Shown here: one piece after another, positions 38,535-48,082 of the stretch
How positions within the stretch are numbered: the first letter of the stretch is position 1
Layout: every line of letters starts with the position of its first letter
Source of the DNA: G965225705 sp965225705
Lineage (GTDB): Bacteria; Pseudomonadota; Alphaproteobacteria; Caulobacterales; Maricaulaceae
Assembly (NCBI GenBank): GCA_965225705.1
Contig: OZ245325.1
Location: forward strand, 310,001-374,000
Direction of reading: 5' to 3'
Length of the DNA stretch: 64,000 nucleotides
The notes under the pieces: generated by a model
What the model saw: the letters and a program-made list of their open reading frames with translations, nothing else
What the model was told of the DNA's origin: nothing
Databases searched by the model: none
Made by a program: the position numbers and the translations under genes

Positions 38535-38744
38535 AGAGGTTGCGGGTTTCTTTTTCCTAAAAGGTATGAAGCTTTAAGGTGGAAGCAGAACCTAAATCCA
38601 TAATTTAAACTTTGATTTACCAGCACCTCTGGTATAAAAAGGGAAGACCATCTTTCCTGAATGTCTATTCCGGCCTGATCATACGGAGATTTTTGTACAG
38701 GACATCAGGACTGTTTCTGTTCTCCGGATTTTTATGAGGAAAAC

Positions 38745-38960
38745 ATGTCCCCTAAAGAAATTGAGCATTTAGAGAATTATTTACGTCGTGTTTTTGAACA
38801 GGACAAAATCTCTGTCCATGCCCGCAAGGTAGGTGATTCTGCAGAGGTTTATAAAGATCAGGAATTTATAGGGGTTTTATATCGTGATGATGAAGATCCC
38901 ACGGATATATCGTATAATTTTGATATGGCTATTTTGCAGGCGGATCTTTCGGAATTTTAG
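38745..38960 (+). CDS. DUF3126 family protein
   Basis: 71-residue soluble protein of the small alphaproteobacterial DUF3126 family, recognised from IEHLENYLRRVFEQDKISVHAR, the middle AEVYKDQEFIGVLYRDDED and the end YNFDMAILQADLSEF. Function unknown. Acidic overall. Stands alone with about 210 bases on either side. ATG at 38745 is preceded by a GAGGAAAAC ribosome-binding site. Confidence 0.85.
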   Translation: MSPKEIEHLENYLRRVFEQDKISVHARKVGDSAEVYKDQEFIGVLYRDDEDPTDISYNFDMAILQADLSEF

Positions 38961-39176
38961 CTTTTTAAGCCTGTTCGGCAGAGCTCCTGGATATTTCAGG
39001 GCACCTTTTTATATCAGGAGAGGGCCTGCCTTTAAAAGATAGTGTTTTGGGGGAAGAGGCTCTTCATCTCACGCTTAAAGCTTAAAAAATATATCCTGAA
39101 ACCCATCTGACATAGAGAAAAAAAGTCTTTGGGAGCTCAGCTCCCTTTTGTCTGACACAGGCGTGAGGTTTTTTCT

Positions 39177-40556
39177 GTGACACAGTACTCTTTGGTCCGT
39201 CGTTTGGTGTTAAGTACTGCTATCTGGGCTGTGAGCCTTCTTGTTTTAGGGGCCTTAAGCCTGACCTGGCTCTATCGGGAATCCGTTTATCACAATCTGG
39301 ACGATCCTTTAGATGGTGTGATAGGGGCTCTTATTGCCTTTGTTGAGCCTCAAAAGGACGGTAGCGTCACCATGCCAAGATATCCTGCTGACCCCCGTTA
39401 TGAGACGGTTTTTTCCGGACGCTACTGGGTGATTGCCCAGAGAAAGGAAAAGGGTGGTCTCAAAGCACTTGCCCGGTCACGCTCTCTTTATGATACCCAT
39501 TTGCCTCTTCCGGACAGGGTGTTTCAAAGACTTGAACAAAAACCTGGCCTCAGACTTCATTTTATAGAAGAGGGACCCCTTGGGGAGCCCCTGCGCCTCG
39601 CGGCTCAGTCTGTTTTTCTTCCGGAACATAAGGGGCTTGTTATTTTTATCGCGGCGGCGAACAGGGAAAATGCCGATAGAAGGATACGAAATTTCTCTCT
39701 TCTCACAGCTTGGCTTTTGGCTTTTTTTACACTGGGTCTGATTTTTGCTGTGATTTTTCAGGTGCGTTTAGGGCTTGCCCCTCTCTTTCGTCTCCGCAAA
39801 GCTGTTGCTGAGGTGAGGGAAGGCCGCGAGGACATGGTTAAGGGACACTATCCCCATGAAATTGAGCCTTTAGCTCAGGAGCTTAATGCTCTCATGCATC
39901 ATACACGTGATGTTGTGGAGCGTGCACGCACCCATGTGGGGAATCTGGCTCATGCGCTTAAAACGCCCCTTTCTGTGCTGATGTATGAAGCCTCTCAAAA
40001 AACAGGAGACTTTTCGGATCTTGTGAGACGCCAAACAGATCTGATGACCCGCCAGACAGAGCATCATCTCCGCCGTGCACGTGCTGCTGCCAGTTCTGTG
40101 AGCCTCGGGCAGCGTACTCCTCTTGCCCCTGTCTTTGAGGATCTCAACCGGACTATGAAAAAAATCTATAGAGACTCTGTTATAGATGTGACGACGTCTT
40201 TTCCTCCCGGTATGATGTTTCTTGGGGAACGTCATGACCTTGAAGAAATGATCGGTAATCTTTTGGAAAATGCTTATAAATGGGCCAGGACGACCATTCA
40301 CGCTGAAGCTCAACCCTGTGCTCACAACCCTTCTCAATGGTGCTTTTACCTTGATGATGATGGACCCGGGCTGGACAAAGATCAAAGACGTCAGGTTTTA
40401 CAGCGTGGCACGCGTCTGGATGAAACTGTGCCGGGCTCAGGGCTTGGTCTTGCCATTATTGCTGATCTTGCCCGCTCTTATAAGGGAAGTCTTTCTTTAG
40501 AACGCTCACCTCTGGGGGGGTTAAGAGTTCTTCTTACCCTTCCTCTGGCTTCCTGA
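39177..40556 (+). CDS. Sensor histidine kinase (PhoQ/FeuQ-like), orphan
   Basis: 459 residues from a GTG start. Two membrane segments (about 10-32 and 172-195) enclose a periplasmic sensor of roughly 140 residues. The H-box is VGNLAHALKTPLSVLMYEA, the form with AHALKTPL found in PhoQ-type kinases. N-box is MIGNLLENAYKWA; DDDGPGLDK and GSGLGLAIIADLA complete the ATP site. In most alphaproteobacteria the cognate PhoP/FeuP-type regulator gene lies immediately upstream; here the 216 bases before the gene contain none. The signal is unknown. GTG ACA CAG is the first in-frame start near the conserved N-terminus. Confidence 0.88.
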   Translation: MTQYSLVRRLVLSTAIWAVSLLVLGALSLTWLYRESVYHNLDDPLDGVIGALIAFVEPQKDGSVTMPRYPADPRYETVFSGRYWVIAQRKEKGGLKALARSRSLYDTHLPLPDRVFQRLEQKPGLRLHFIEEGPLGEPLRLAAQSVFLPEHKGLVIFIAAANRENADRRIRNFSLLTAWLLAFFTLGLIFAVIFQVRLGLAPLFRLRKAVAEVREGREDMVKGHYPHEIEPLAQELNALMHHTRDVVERARTHVGNLAHALKTPLSVLMYEASQKTGDFSDLVRRQTDLMTRQTEHHLRRARAAASSVSLGQRTPLAPVFEDLNRTMKKIYRDSVIDVTTSFPPGMMFLGERHDLEEMIGNLLENAYKWARTTIHAEAQPCAHNPSQWCFYLDDDGPGLDKDQRRQVLQRGTRLDETVPGSGLGLAIIADLARSYKGSLSLERSPLGGLRVLLTLPLAS

Positions 40557-40562
40557 AAGTTA

Positions 40563-40587
40563 ACTTTTTCTTCTTTATAGAAAAAGT
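40563..40587. terminator. Hairpin after orphan histidine kinase
   Basis: 8-bp stem ACTTTTTC / GAAAAAGT with a 9-base loop, six bases past the kinase stop. AT-rich and without a T-tract, so only a weak terminator candidate. Confidence 0.35.
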
Positions 40588-40732
40588 ATAAAAAGATAGA
40601 GTCCCCGACTTCAGCGAAAGCTTCATCTTTCCTGTAAACAAAGAAAGATACAATAAAGGGTGAAATCTCTTCAAAAGAGCTGTGTTCAGTGTCTTTTTAG
40701 AAAGTCTGTCTTTAGAAAAAGAGAGCAAAACC

Positions 40733-42502
40733 ATGTCTACGCAGTCAGAACAGGACAGAGAAAAAGAACAGTTTTCTCAAAGAAAAAAAAGGAAATATCA
40801 TGGTTTTTTCCTGTTTGCTCTGTACAGTGGTTTAAGGCATTTTCATATTTTGAGACCCGTATTCTGGCGTCTTATACGCCGGGTTGTGAGACTGGAAAAA
40901 GCCTTTACACAAAAACTATGGGTTCAGGGGACTTTTCTTATTTGGATATGGGCTCTTTTTCTTGGTATTGTGGGTGGGTATGCTGTTTTGGCCTTTCTGA
41001 AGGCTATCAGGATTATACACACTCTGGCCTGGACTGGTCCCCATGGAAATTTAGGAAATTCTGCAGAGAACCCTATAACCCTGTGGTTTTGGGGGATCCC
41101 TGTTTTGGGGGGCTTTATTGTTGCTTTTATGCTCTATATTGGCCGGCAGACGAAGATTCTTCAGCAGGGATATGCCCCCGGTGTAGCCGAGACTATAGAA
41201 GCACGTGCTTTAAAGGGGGGGCATATCCCTCTCATATCTGGTCTTTATTCTGCCCTTGTCTCTGCTATGGCTTTAGGGTTTGGTGCAAGTGCCGGACGTG
41301 AAGGTCCGGCTGTGCATCTTGGTGCTTCTCTTGGCTCTGGCTTAAGCAGAAAGCTGGGTCTTCCCCCGCGTGCAGCACGTACACTTTTAGCCTGTGGTGC
41401 TGCATCAGCAGTGGCAGCCTCTTTTAACGCTCCTCTTGCCGGAGCTCTCTTTGCCTTTGAGGTTATTCTTGGTCACTATGCCTTAAGTGTCATTGCACCT
41501 GTTACCATTTCTGCGGTAACAGGTACCCTTGTTGCGCGTGCCCATTTGGGGGCAGCACACGCTTTTTCTCTTCCTCCTGACATGCCTTCTGTGTCATTTA
41601 TAGATTTTCCGGCTATTCTGGTTTTTGGTTTTATCGCTTCTTTTGGGGCTATTCTTTTCATGCGCCTTACACTTAAAGCCCCCGGCTGGTTCCAGATTTT
41701 GGCGGAGCGTATTCGCCTTCCTCTGTGGTTGCTTCCTGTCCCCGGTGGTCTGGGTGTTGGGTTTATAGGGGTGTTCTTTCCGCAGGTTTTAGGCGTTGGT
41801 TATGAGGCAACTGTTTCAGCTCTTACAGGTCATTATGGATTGATTTTGCTTATAACCCTCTTTTTTGCGAAGATCATAGCCACGGCCTGGTGTCTTGGGT
41901 GTCGTTTTGGGGCGGGTGTTTTTTCACCCTCTCTTTATCTTGGGGCCATGCTTGGGGGAAGTTTTGGGATCATCATGACCTGGATTTCAGGTGGAAATTC
42001 GGCAGGAGAAAGCTTTTATGCCATTGTTGGGATGGGGGCTTTATCTGGTGCTGTTTTGGGGGCTCCGATCTCAACCACACTGATCCTTTTTGAATTAACA
42101 TCCTCTTATGAAACAGCGATTGCTGTTATGGTTTCTGTGTCTATGGCAACGGTGATAACCCAGGCTGTTATGGGGGGAAGTTTTTTCCAGAAACAGATTG
42201 GGCGTAGGGGGCGTTTTCTTCGTGATGGTCCCCAGCGTATTCTGCTGCAGATTGTTCGTGTCCGTGATTTCATGACACCTCTTGGTCCGGATGATTCTGT
42301 TGAAGCTGAGAGCAAGAATGCTCTTTTTGAAGATGACACTCTGGGACGTGCCCTTGGTTTTCTGGAGGCAGAGGGTCTTGAGAGTGTTATGGTCAAAACA
42401 CGTCATGGTGATCAGGCCATCACAGGCTATATTCAGCGTACAGATGCGCTCATGGCTTATAACAAAGCTCTTATTGCCACCCATGAAGAACAGACACGCT
42501 GA
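40733..42502 (+). CDS. clcA: CLC-family chloride channel/antiporter with C-terminal CBS-like region
   Basis: 589-residue membrane protein. CLC selectivity motifs are in order: GASAGREGPAVHLGASLGSG, the acidic-gate region GREGP, LLACGAASAVAASFNAPLAG with ALFAFEVILG, and CRFGAGVFSPSLYLGAMLGG. After the last helix a cytosolic tail (VRDFMTPLGPDDSVEAES to ITGYIQRTDALMAYNKAL) resembles a CBS domain. CLC proteins of this kind exchange chloride for protons or conduct chloride; the glutamate of GREGP fits the exchanger pattern. Start at 40733 (MSTQSEQDREKE) follows GAGAGC; the frame extends to 40682. A strong palindromic terminator lies downstream. Confidence 0.92.
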   Translation: MSTQSEQDREKEQFSQRKKRKYHGFFLFALYSGLRHFHILRPVFWRLIRRVVRLEKAFTQKLWVQGTFLIWIWALFLGIVGGYAVLAFLKAIRIIHTLAWTGPHGNLGNSAENPITLWFWGIPVLGGFIVAFMLYIGRQTKILQQGYAPGVAETIEARALKGGHIPLISGLYSALVSAMALGFGASAGREGPAVHLGASLGSGLSRKLGLPPRAARTLLACGAASAVAASFNAPLAGALFAFEVILGHYALSVIAPVTISAVTGTLVARAHLGAAHAFSLPPDMPSVSFIDFPAILVFGFIASFGAILFMRLTLKAPGWFQILAERIRLPLWLLPVPGGLGVGFIGVFFPQVLGVGYEATVSALTGHYGLILLITLFFAKIIATAWCLGCRFGAGVFSPSLYLGAMLGGSFGIIMTWISGGNSAGESFYAIVGMGALSGAVLGAPISTTLILFELTSSYETAIAVMVSVSMATVITQAVMGGSFFQKQIGRRGRFLRDGPQRILLQIVRVRDFMTPLGPDDSVEAESKNALFEDDTLGRALGFLEAEGLESVMVKTRHGDQAITGYIQRTDALMAYNKALIATHEEQTR

Positions 42503-42585
42503 AAAGATCTTTATTCTTTACGGAACATAGTCCTTTTGCCTGCACAGGCAGGACCACAATATGAACGGCTGAAAAGACCTGTGGT

Positions 42586-42620
42586 GATAAAAAAAGGGAG
42601 GGGATATATCCCCTCCCTTT
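42586..42620 (-). terminator. Intrinsic terminator (28-bp perfect palindrome plus T-tract)
   Basis: Positions 42593-42620 form a perfect 28-bp palindrome (GGGAGGGG/CCCCTCCC core). On the minus strand it is followed by a seven-T run, the classical Rho-independent layout for the outer-membrane barrel remnant. It may also stop clcA transcripts from the other side. Confidence 0.85.
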
Positions 42621-42649
42621 GTTCTGTAGAGTTTAGATGAGAGAGTGTC

Positions 42650-43570
42650 TTAAAAGCTGACGGAGAGACCCAGGGTGCCGCGGACGGCAGAAACACCCGC
42701 TTTCTTAGAGCCCTCAGCCACACTTAAACGACCATGAAGCGCCATATCAGGACGGAACCTGTACCGCGCCCCTATCGAGACCTCTCCATAAACCGTGTTC
42801 GCCTTTATACGACGACCCGTAAAGGCCATGTTCTTCAGAACAGGTACACGTACAACAGGGACATCCTGTTTACGGTTGAGATACGCAACAGCCCCCTCAC
42901 CATAAAACCGTAGTTGAGGCGTCATGTCATAGATAAGCTCCGCACCCAAACGTGCCTCATGACGGGTTTCTTTATGGGATTTCACATCACCCTTAAAGAC
43001 ACCACCAGCTTCTTTAAAAGACCTGTGTTTCACCTGCTCACCACGATAAGCAAGATAAGGCATCACCTGAAGCTTATCGCGCACAGGAAAAGACCAGCCC
43101 CCCATAAGGTCAACAGCATAAAGCTCACCCTTAGGTTTCCCTAAAGCTGTCTCAGGACGTGCCCCATTATAATAACGACGTCTGAACGTGCTTTGCAGGG
43201 TCATGCCTGTGAGTGCCCCATAAAGACGGAGTCCTTTATCGGCAGGCTCATAAGCTGTAAAGATGCTGGCCCCGAAGCCTGATGTTTTGGCTTCCCCGTT
43301 ATTGTGGAGTTTATCGAGTTTGGAGCGTCCCACAACACCGCCAAATCCGACACGCCATGCGGGATTGATGGCGAGAGAGATCCCTGCCATACCGCCATGG
43401 CTGTCTGCGGTTTGGTCATTGAGGCCCCGGCTTAAGGAACCGACGACGAAGGGACAGACGGCGGGATAAGGGTTTCCGCCTTCAGCGGCTGTGAAGGAAC
43501 AGTCATAATGGCGTGCGACGTCCAGGGCATAGCCTGATTCAACACGGGGCCCCGTGATGATAGATTTCCT
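42650..43570 (-). pseudogene. C-terminal fragment of an autotransporter-type outer-membrane beta-barrel protein
   Basis: The open frame runs from about 43570 to the stop at 42650, with barrel-type text: alternating strands such as GVVGRSKLDKLHNNGEAKT, MLEL-free loops, VYGEVSIGARYRFRPDMALHG, and a terminal aromatic RGTLGLSVSF expected for outer-membrane assembly. The part before the ATG at 43390 (GYALDVARHYDCSFTAAEGG, then NPYPAVCPFVVGSLSRGL) is in the same frame and looks like genuine protein. So the original gene continued upstream but is cut off by a TGA at 43571-43573, exactly where cydA homology ends. No signal peptide or passenger remains. A 246-residue product from 43390 could still be made but is unlikely to reach the outer membrane. 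Confidence 0.75.
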
Positions 43571-44898
43571 TCAGCAGCAATCCAGGGAAGAGGAAGAGAC
43601 CAGAAAGCCGCTCTTAACAGCCATTTCGGATAACGTTGCTTCCAGTTGAAATACCGGAAGGACATCAGGAATAAAAGGATAAACCAAAAACCCAGCCCGA
43701 CCATAATCCGAAAACTCCAGAACAGAGGCGCTACATGAGGAATAGTTCCCTCTGCGGCTTTTTGGATCTCTGCATCACCGGCATGTTCAATATCCTGTCT
43801 GTAGCGTTTGAGAAGAAGGGCATAACCAAGATCTTTTTTATACATATCAAAGGTTTCTTTTGCTGCCTCATTCGTTTTATCGGCCCGCAATTGCCCAAGG
43901 GCCTGATAGGCAATAAGGCCAGTTTTGATGCGCTCTCTATTCTCTTCAACAATCTCTTTAATACCAGGAACTTCCTCGTCTAAAGAACGCGTGGCAATCA
44001 TGCCTAAAACATAGGGAATTTTAACCTGGTAATAGGTGGTTTTTTTCTCCCCGTCAGGAATACCAACAAGCGTGAAACCTGCAGGGGCAGGCTCTGTCTC
44101 CCACATGGCCTCCATAGCAGCAAGTTTAGCTTTTTGGTTTTCGGAAACAGTATAGCCACTCTCATCCCCTAAAACTACAACGGATAAAGCCGACAAAAGA
44201 CCAAAAGAACTGGCCACAGCCAAAGAGCGCTTAGCAATTTCTTTGTGTTTACCCTGCAGAAGATAAAGCGCACTTATAGAGAGGACAAACATGGATCCTG
44301 TCACATATCCGGCACTCACCGTATGTACAAATTTGGCCTGGGCCACGCTATTGAAGAAAATCTCCCACATAGAGGTGAGTTCCATCCGCATGGTTTCAAA
44401 ATTAAATTCTGCTCCCACAGGGTTTTGCATCCAGCCATTAGCAATCAGGATCCAGAGCGCGGAAGCATTGGCACCAATCGCCATAAGCCAGGTCACCACC
44501 ATATGCTGCAGTTTAGAAAGTCGGTCCCACCCAAAGAAGAAAAGACCTACAAATGTAGCTTCAAGGAAGAAAGCCATCATCCCCTCAATGGCCAGAGGAA
44601 CACCAAAAATATCCCCCACATAATGTGAGTAATAGGCCCAGTTGGTCCCAAACTGAAACTCCATTGTAATACCCGTGGCCACCCCCATGGCAAAATTAAT
44701 CCCGAACAAAAGGCCCCAGAATTTCACCATGTCTTTCCAAATGTGCCTGCCTGTCATCACGTAAACTGTCTCCATAATGGCGATAATGAAGGCCAGTCCC
44801 AAAGTCAGAGGTACAAATAAGAAATGATAAAGTGCTGTTGCAGCAAACTGGAGTCGTGAAACCCCCACGGCCCCGAAATCAATCGCTGTGTCCATCAT
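43432..44898 (-). pseudogene. cydA: Cytochrome bd ubiquinol oxidase subunit I, 3'-truncated
   Basis: Close to E. coli-type CydA (long Q loop) from the start to residue 443 (LPLPWIAAE). Haem ligands are kept: H25 in TALYHFLFVPLT, His in AKFVHTVSAGYV, Met in FRIMVG and Glu in AIEGMMAFFLE. The quinol loop LGDESGYTVSENQKAKLAAM is normal. After residue 443 the last 45 residues (NLSSRGPVLNQAMPW and on) are unrelated. The expected GW..EFGRQPW segment, the final helix and roughly 75-80 residues are missing, and cydB does not follow. The alien tail is the barrel-gene DNA read in another frame. Probably non-functional unless rescued by another copy. Confidence 0.8.
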
Positions 44899-45424
44899 GG
44901 TTGCAAACCCCCGTTTGATGTGCGTTCCAAATGTGGCAGCCCCAGATGATTGTTTAAGGTGGTGGCATCAACGTCTACCTGGCTATCTGTTCCAAAAAAA
45001 TATATGCGTATAAAGACCAGAAATAATAACTTCAGGACCAGAATAATGCATATTTTCCAGCGCAAGGACATCATGGGGAAGTTTTTAGAAAACCCTGAAT
45101 GCTTTTTTAACTTAGGTTAACGACAGTATAAAATAACCGTAGAGAATTTCAAGCGTTAAAATTCAAGTCTCTCAACCAAAGTATATGACAAAACAGGCTT
45201 TACTTTTTCTTATATATAAAATTTTATGTTTATTTTTAATATTTTCAGGAGCTTTAAGAAAATAGCAAGGCCCGGATATCATCATAAACACCGTCACCAG
45301 AAACTGTATTTTTGAGACGACCTGAAAATCAGGGCACCTGAAGAAGAGCGGGGGGATCTCAGGAGGTCTGCCTTTGTTCTGCCTTCTTCTGTCAAAGATA
45401 TATATATATCAAAAGGAAAATTCT
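44899..45424. other. Intergenic region between divergent cydA and DUF922 gene
   Basis: 526 bases, very AT-rich from 45150 to 45270. Likely contains the cydA promoter. I looked for an FNR-type TTGAT-N4-ATCAA site and did not find a clear one. No gene seen. Confidence 0.5.
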
Positions 45425-46039
45425 ATGCTTACGTTTATCAGGCTTGCCGTTATACTGGCTGCCGATTCCACCGCTTTTGAAGGGGAGGCCAAAAACAGGG
45501 AAAAGACACCTGCCCACAAGGCTATTCAGTACCGCGAAAAAACAGATTATTATGATTTTAAAGCTAAAAACCTGGAAAGAATCCGTAAAAAGATCAAAAA
45601 ATTAGGACCTCAAAAAGGGCATCAGCATTTTGGAGCGTCTATGAAGCATAAAATCACATGGGTGCTTGACTATATGCCTTCATCGGGGGGCTGCCATGTC
45701 CGGGATGTCTCTCTTATTCTGGACGTTAAATTTATCATGCCACGCTGGAGAGATAAGAAAAAAGCTCCTCAATCTTTGCAAAAGCAGTGGGACATCTATT
45801 ACAAAAAACTTAAAGAACATGAGGACATTCACGCCTTACTTGCCTCTCAAACAGCACAGCAGATAAAAAATACTCTTTTATCTCTCAAAAAAGCAAAAAC
45901 ATGTTCTCAGCTGGAGAAAAAAGCGCATCATAGTGTTAAAAAGCTTCTTGCAAAGGGAGAAAAACTTCAACACCTCTATGACAGGATTACACAGCACGGA
46001 CAAACACAGGAGCGTTATAAAAATGAGCTTAAATTTTGA
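45425..46039 (+). CDS. DUF922 predicted secreted zinc protease
   Basis: 204-residue protein with a short hydrophobic N-terminus (MLTFIRLAVILAADSTAFEG) that may be a signal peptide. The DUF922 core is present: TWVLDYMPSSGGCHVRDVSLILDVKFIMPRW, followed by a helix with an HExxH-type zinc motif HEDIH at residues 132-136. The rest of the long helix is rich in Lys and Ala. Members are predicted Zn-dependent proteases of unknown target. Start at 45425 has AAGGAAAA ahead; the frame opens at 45374. Convergent with the glycosyltransferase gene 64 bases away. Confidence 0.8.
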   Translation: MLTFIRLAVILAADSTAFEGEAKNREKTPAHKAIQYREKTDYYDFKAKNLERIRKKIKKLGPQKGHQHFGASMKHKITWVLDYMPSSGGCHVRDVSLILDVKFIMPRWRDKKKAPQSLQKQWDIYYKKLKEHEDIHALLASQTAQQIKNTLLSLKKAKTCSQLEKKAHHSVKKLLAKGEKLQHLYDRITQHGQTQERYKNELKF

Positions 46040-46103
46040 ACCTGAAGGAAATTACAAAGCTTTTTTATGATGTGCATCGTGTTGAGGCTGAACACCCTTC
46101 TCT

Positions 46104-46919
46104 TTATTTAGTTTTATCGGGAGACGGGGTTTGTTTGAGTTCAGGGAAAGCGCCTGCTTTTTCCTTGAAAACATGATGTTCCCACATTTTCGCAATGCGG
46201 GAAAAGCGTGCATGGGCATGGGAGACAGACAGGCAAAATCCATACATCCCCCCAAATATATGACGCCTTAACAGATAGGTTTTTAAAAAACTGAAAGGAA
46301 ATTCAAGACAAAGGCGCAGTATGAGAAGAAAAGGCGCCTTTGTCTTTTGTGTTTGCGCCTGAAGACTTGTGTAACGGTTTTCCTTATCAATAAAGTGATG
46401 AAGATCAAGAATAGAGTAATGACAGGCTTTGTTTTTGAGCTGTCCTGATGGTGTATTGGGGGGAAGCACAACTCTGTCCCATGTGGGATGGTCTGCATAA
46501 CGCCCAAAACGACGATTATAAAGACGCACGCAATTTTGAAAATCAGCAAAAGGGCGCGGCCTGTCCTGATGCGGATAAACACTTACAAGACGCAGGCGGT
46601 AAAACTTATAAGGGGGTGGTCCCTGTTCAAAAAGAGTTTTGATTTCCTGAATAAGGTCAGGGGTGAGAACTTCATCAGCATCAAGATTGAGAACCCAGTC
46701 ATGGTGACACTGATCTTCTGCAAAGCGTTTCTGGGGTCCATACCCCTCCCATACACGGTCAAAAACACGCGCGCCATACGTGCTGGCAATCTCTAAGGTT
46801 TTGTCCTGGCTTCCGCTGTCAACAAGGACAATATCCTCCGCCAGAGCAGAAGCAGCCTCAAGCGTGCGGGCAAGGCGCTTTTCCTCATTACAGGTGATGA
46901 GAAAAATGGACAAAAGCAT
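46104..46919 (-). CDS. Family 2 glycosyltransferase (WaaE/KdtX-like)
   Basis: 271-residue GT-A enzyme of the kind adding a beta-glucosyl or similar residue to LPS core heptose. Nucleotide-sugar binding starts SIFLITCNEEKRLARTLEAA; the first Asp is in LVDSGSQDKT, the metal-binding pair in VLNLDADEVL. A conserved acceptor-side motif is FPFSFLKTYLLRRHIFGGMYGF. The C-terminal tail is basic. Acts at the cytoplasmic face of the inner membrane. No other LPS core genes adjoin it. It is divergent from the thioredoxin-fold gene. Confidence 0.85.
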   Translation of the reverse strand: MLLSIFLITCNEEKRLARTLEAASALAEDIVLVDSGSQDKTLEIASTYGARVFDRVWEGYGPQKRFAEDQCHHDWVLNLDADEVLTPDLIQEIKTLFEQGPPPYKFYRLRLVSVYPHQDRPRPFADFQNCVRLYNRRFGRYADHPTWDRVVLPPNTPSGQLKNKACHYSILDLHHFIDKENRYTSLQAQTQKTKAPFLLILRLCLEFPFSFLKTYLLRRHIFGGMYGFCLSVSHAHARFSRIAKMWEHHVFKEKAGAFPELKQTPSPDKTK

Positions 46920-47113
46920 GCTTATATACCGTCTCCGGATCCTGAAATATCAGAATTTACCCAATAAGTCATACAGCTTTTCTCAGGAAAGACAAGAGAA
47001 AGGGAGCACATCCGGATTTTTTAAAAGAAAGCTTCGCTTTACAAAAAAAGTGGAGAGTTTTAAGTTAAATCTTCCCTTTATAGGGGGAGGGATATGATCA
47101 AGGAGACTCAAAC

Positions 47114-47770
47114 ATGTCTGTGATACACCGCCCTGCCTGGTTTTTTCTTATTGCATTTTTTGCGTTTCTCTTAGGGGGGATGGGGGCTTTGTTTCTTGCG
47201 CACAGACCGCCTGTCCCGGGCAGCAGACTGCCACGTACACCTGCAGCTTTGGATAAGGAGACGGCACAGCTTGTTGAGCAAGCTCTTACAGAAGCCCCCT
47301 GGGTTTCCCCCGGCCTTAAAGGGCCTCCTCTTTATATGCTGAGCTTTCGCTCCTGTCCCGACTGTATTAATTTTAAAAAAAGGGAATTTCCGGCTTTACA
47401 TGATAAGGGTGTGGATACACGTGTGATTGTCTATGCACGGCGTCGGCGTTCTTCACCCGGGGAACGTGCTATGGCAGCACATCTCGCGTGCACACGACAA
47501 TGGAGTCTTTATGAAGACTGGATGTCCATGCCCCCCGCAGCCTATTATAAGCGCCCCGATCTCCCCCCCCCTGCTGAGGGCAACACAAAGCGTGAGGCCT
47601 GCCTTGAACAGGGCCGCCTAGCCCGTGACCGTTTGGTCACGGCCATGAAAAAAGCCGGCTGGGATATGGAGGTTCCGGCCCTGTTCTGGAAGTCTTCCGG
47701 GCAATGGTGGGTCTATCTGGGAGATAATGAAAAAGCCTCTGCCCTTCTGCGTCAGGACTTTTCCTCTTAA
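47114..47770 (+). CDS. Membrane-anchored thioredoxin-fold protein (DsbC/G-like)
   Basis: 218 residues. An N-terminal anchor or uncleaved signal spans about residues 9-29 (FFLIAFFAFLLGGMGALFLA), followed by a proline-rich linker. The redox motif is C81-P-D-C84 in LSFRSCPDCINFKKREFPAL, as in thioredoxin-like isomerases. VIVYARRRRSSPGERAMAAHLAC continues the fold with a third Cys, and a fourth lies in KREACLEQGRLA. The C-terminal PALFWKSSGQWWVYLGD is the cis-Pro region. Probably periplasmic thiol-disulfide exchange; partner unknown. Confidence 0.78.
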   Translation: MSVIHRPAWFFLIAFFAFLLGGMGALFLAHRPPVPGSRLPRTPAALDKETAQLVEQALTEAPWVSPGLKGPPLYMLSFRSCPDCINFKKREFPALHDKGVDTRVIVYARRRRSSPGERAMAAHLACTRQWSLYEDWMSMPPAAYYKRPDLPPPAEGNTKREACLEQGRLARDRLVTAMKKAGWDMEVPALFWKSSGQWWVYLGDNEKASALLRQDFSS

Positions 47771-48082
47771 AGACAGGGCTAAGAATCCGGATATTCCGGG
47801 CCGGGGGTGGCAAAAGGCACGAAGCACCTCCTCCTGACATCAGTTTTCTCCGCAGGCAAGGTGAGGTCTGGTTTGGAAACTGTCTGTGTGTTCAGACTTT
47901 TTGAGACAGACACACCTAAAGCATGCCTGAATCCCTTATCTCAGAACACCCCTCTTTCAGGATAGAGTGCGGAGCTTCATGAACATGATACGGTTTTTAT
48001 GCTGTGTCCTCAGATGTTCAGCTCAGGTACATCTCCCCTCCCTTTAGAAGAGAGACGGTTTAAAAAATAAAAGGGAAGCTTT
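47771..48082. other. Intergenic region
   Basis: 312 bases between the thioredoxin-fold gene and the FxLYD-like gene. GC-rich palindromic text at 47788-47812 (ATCCGGATATTCCGGG and CCGGGGG) could terminate the upstream gene. A 22-codon frame at 47979 has no support. Confidence 0.4.
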
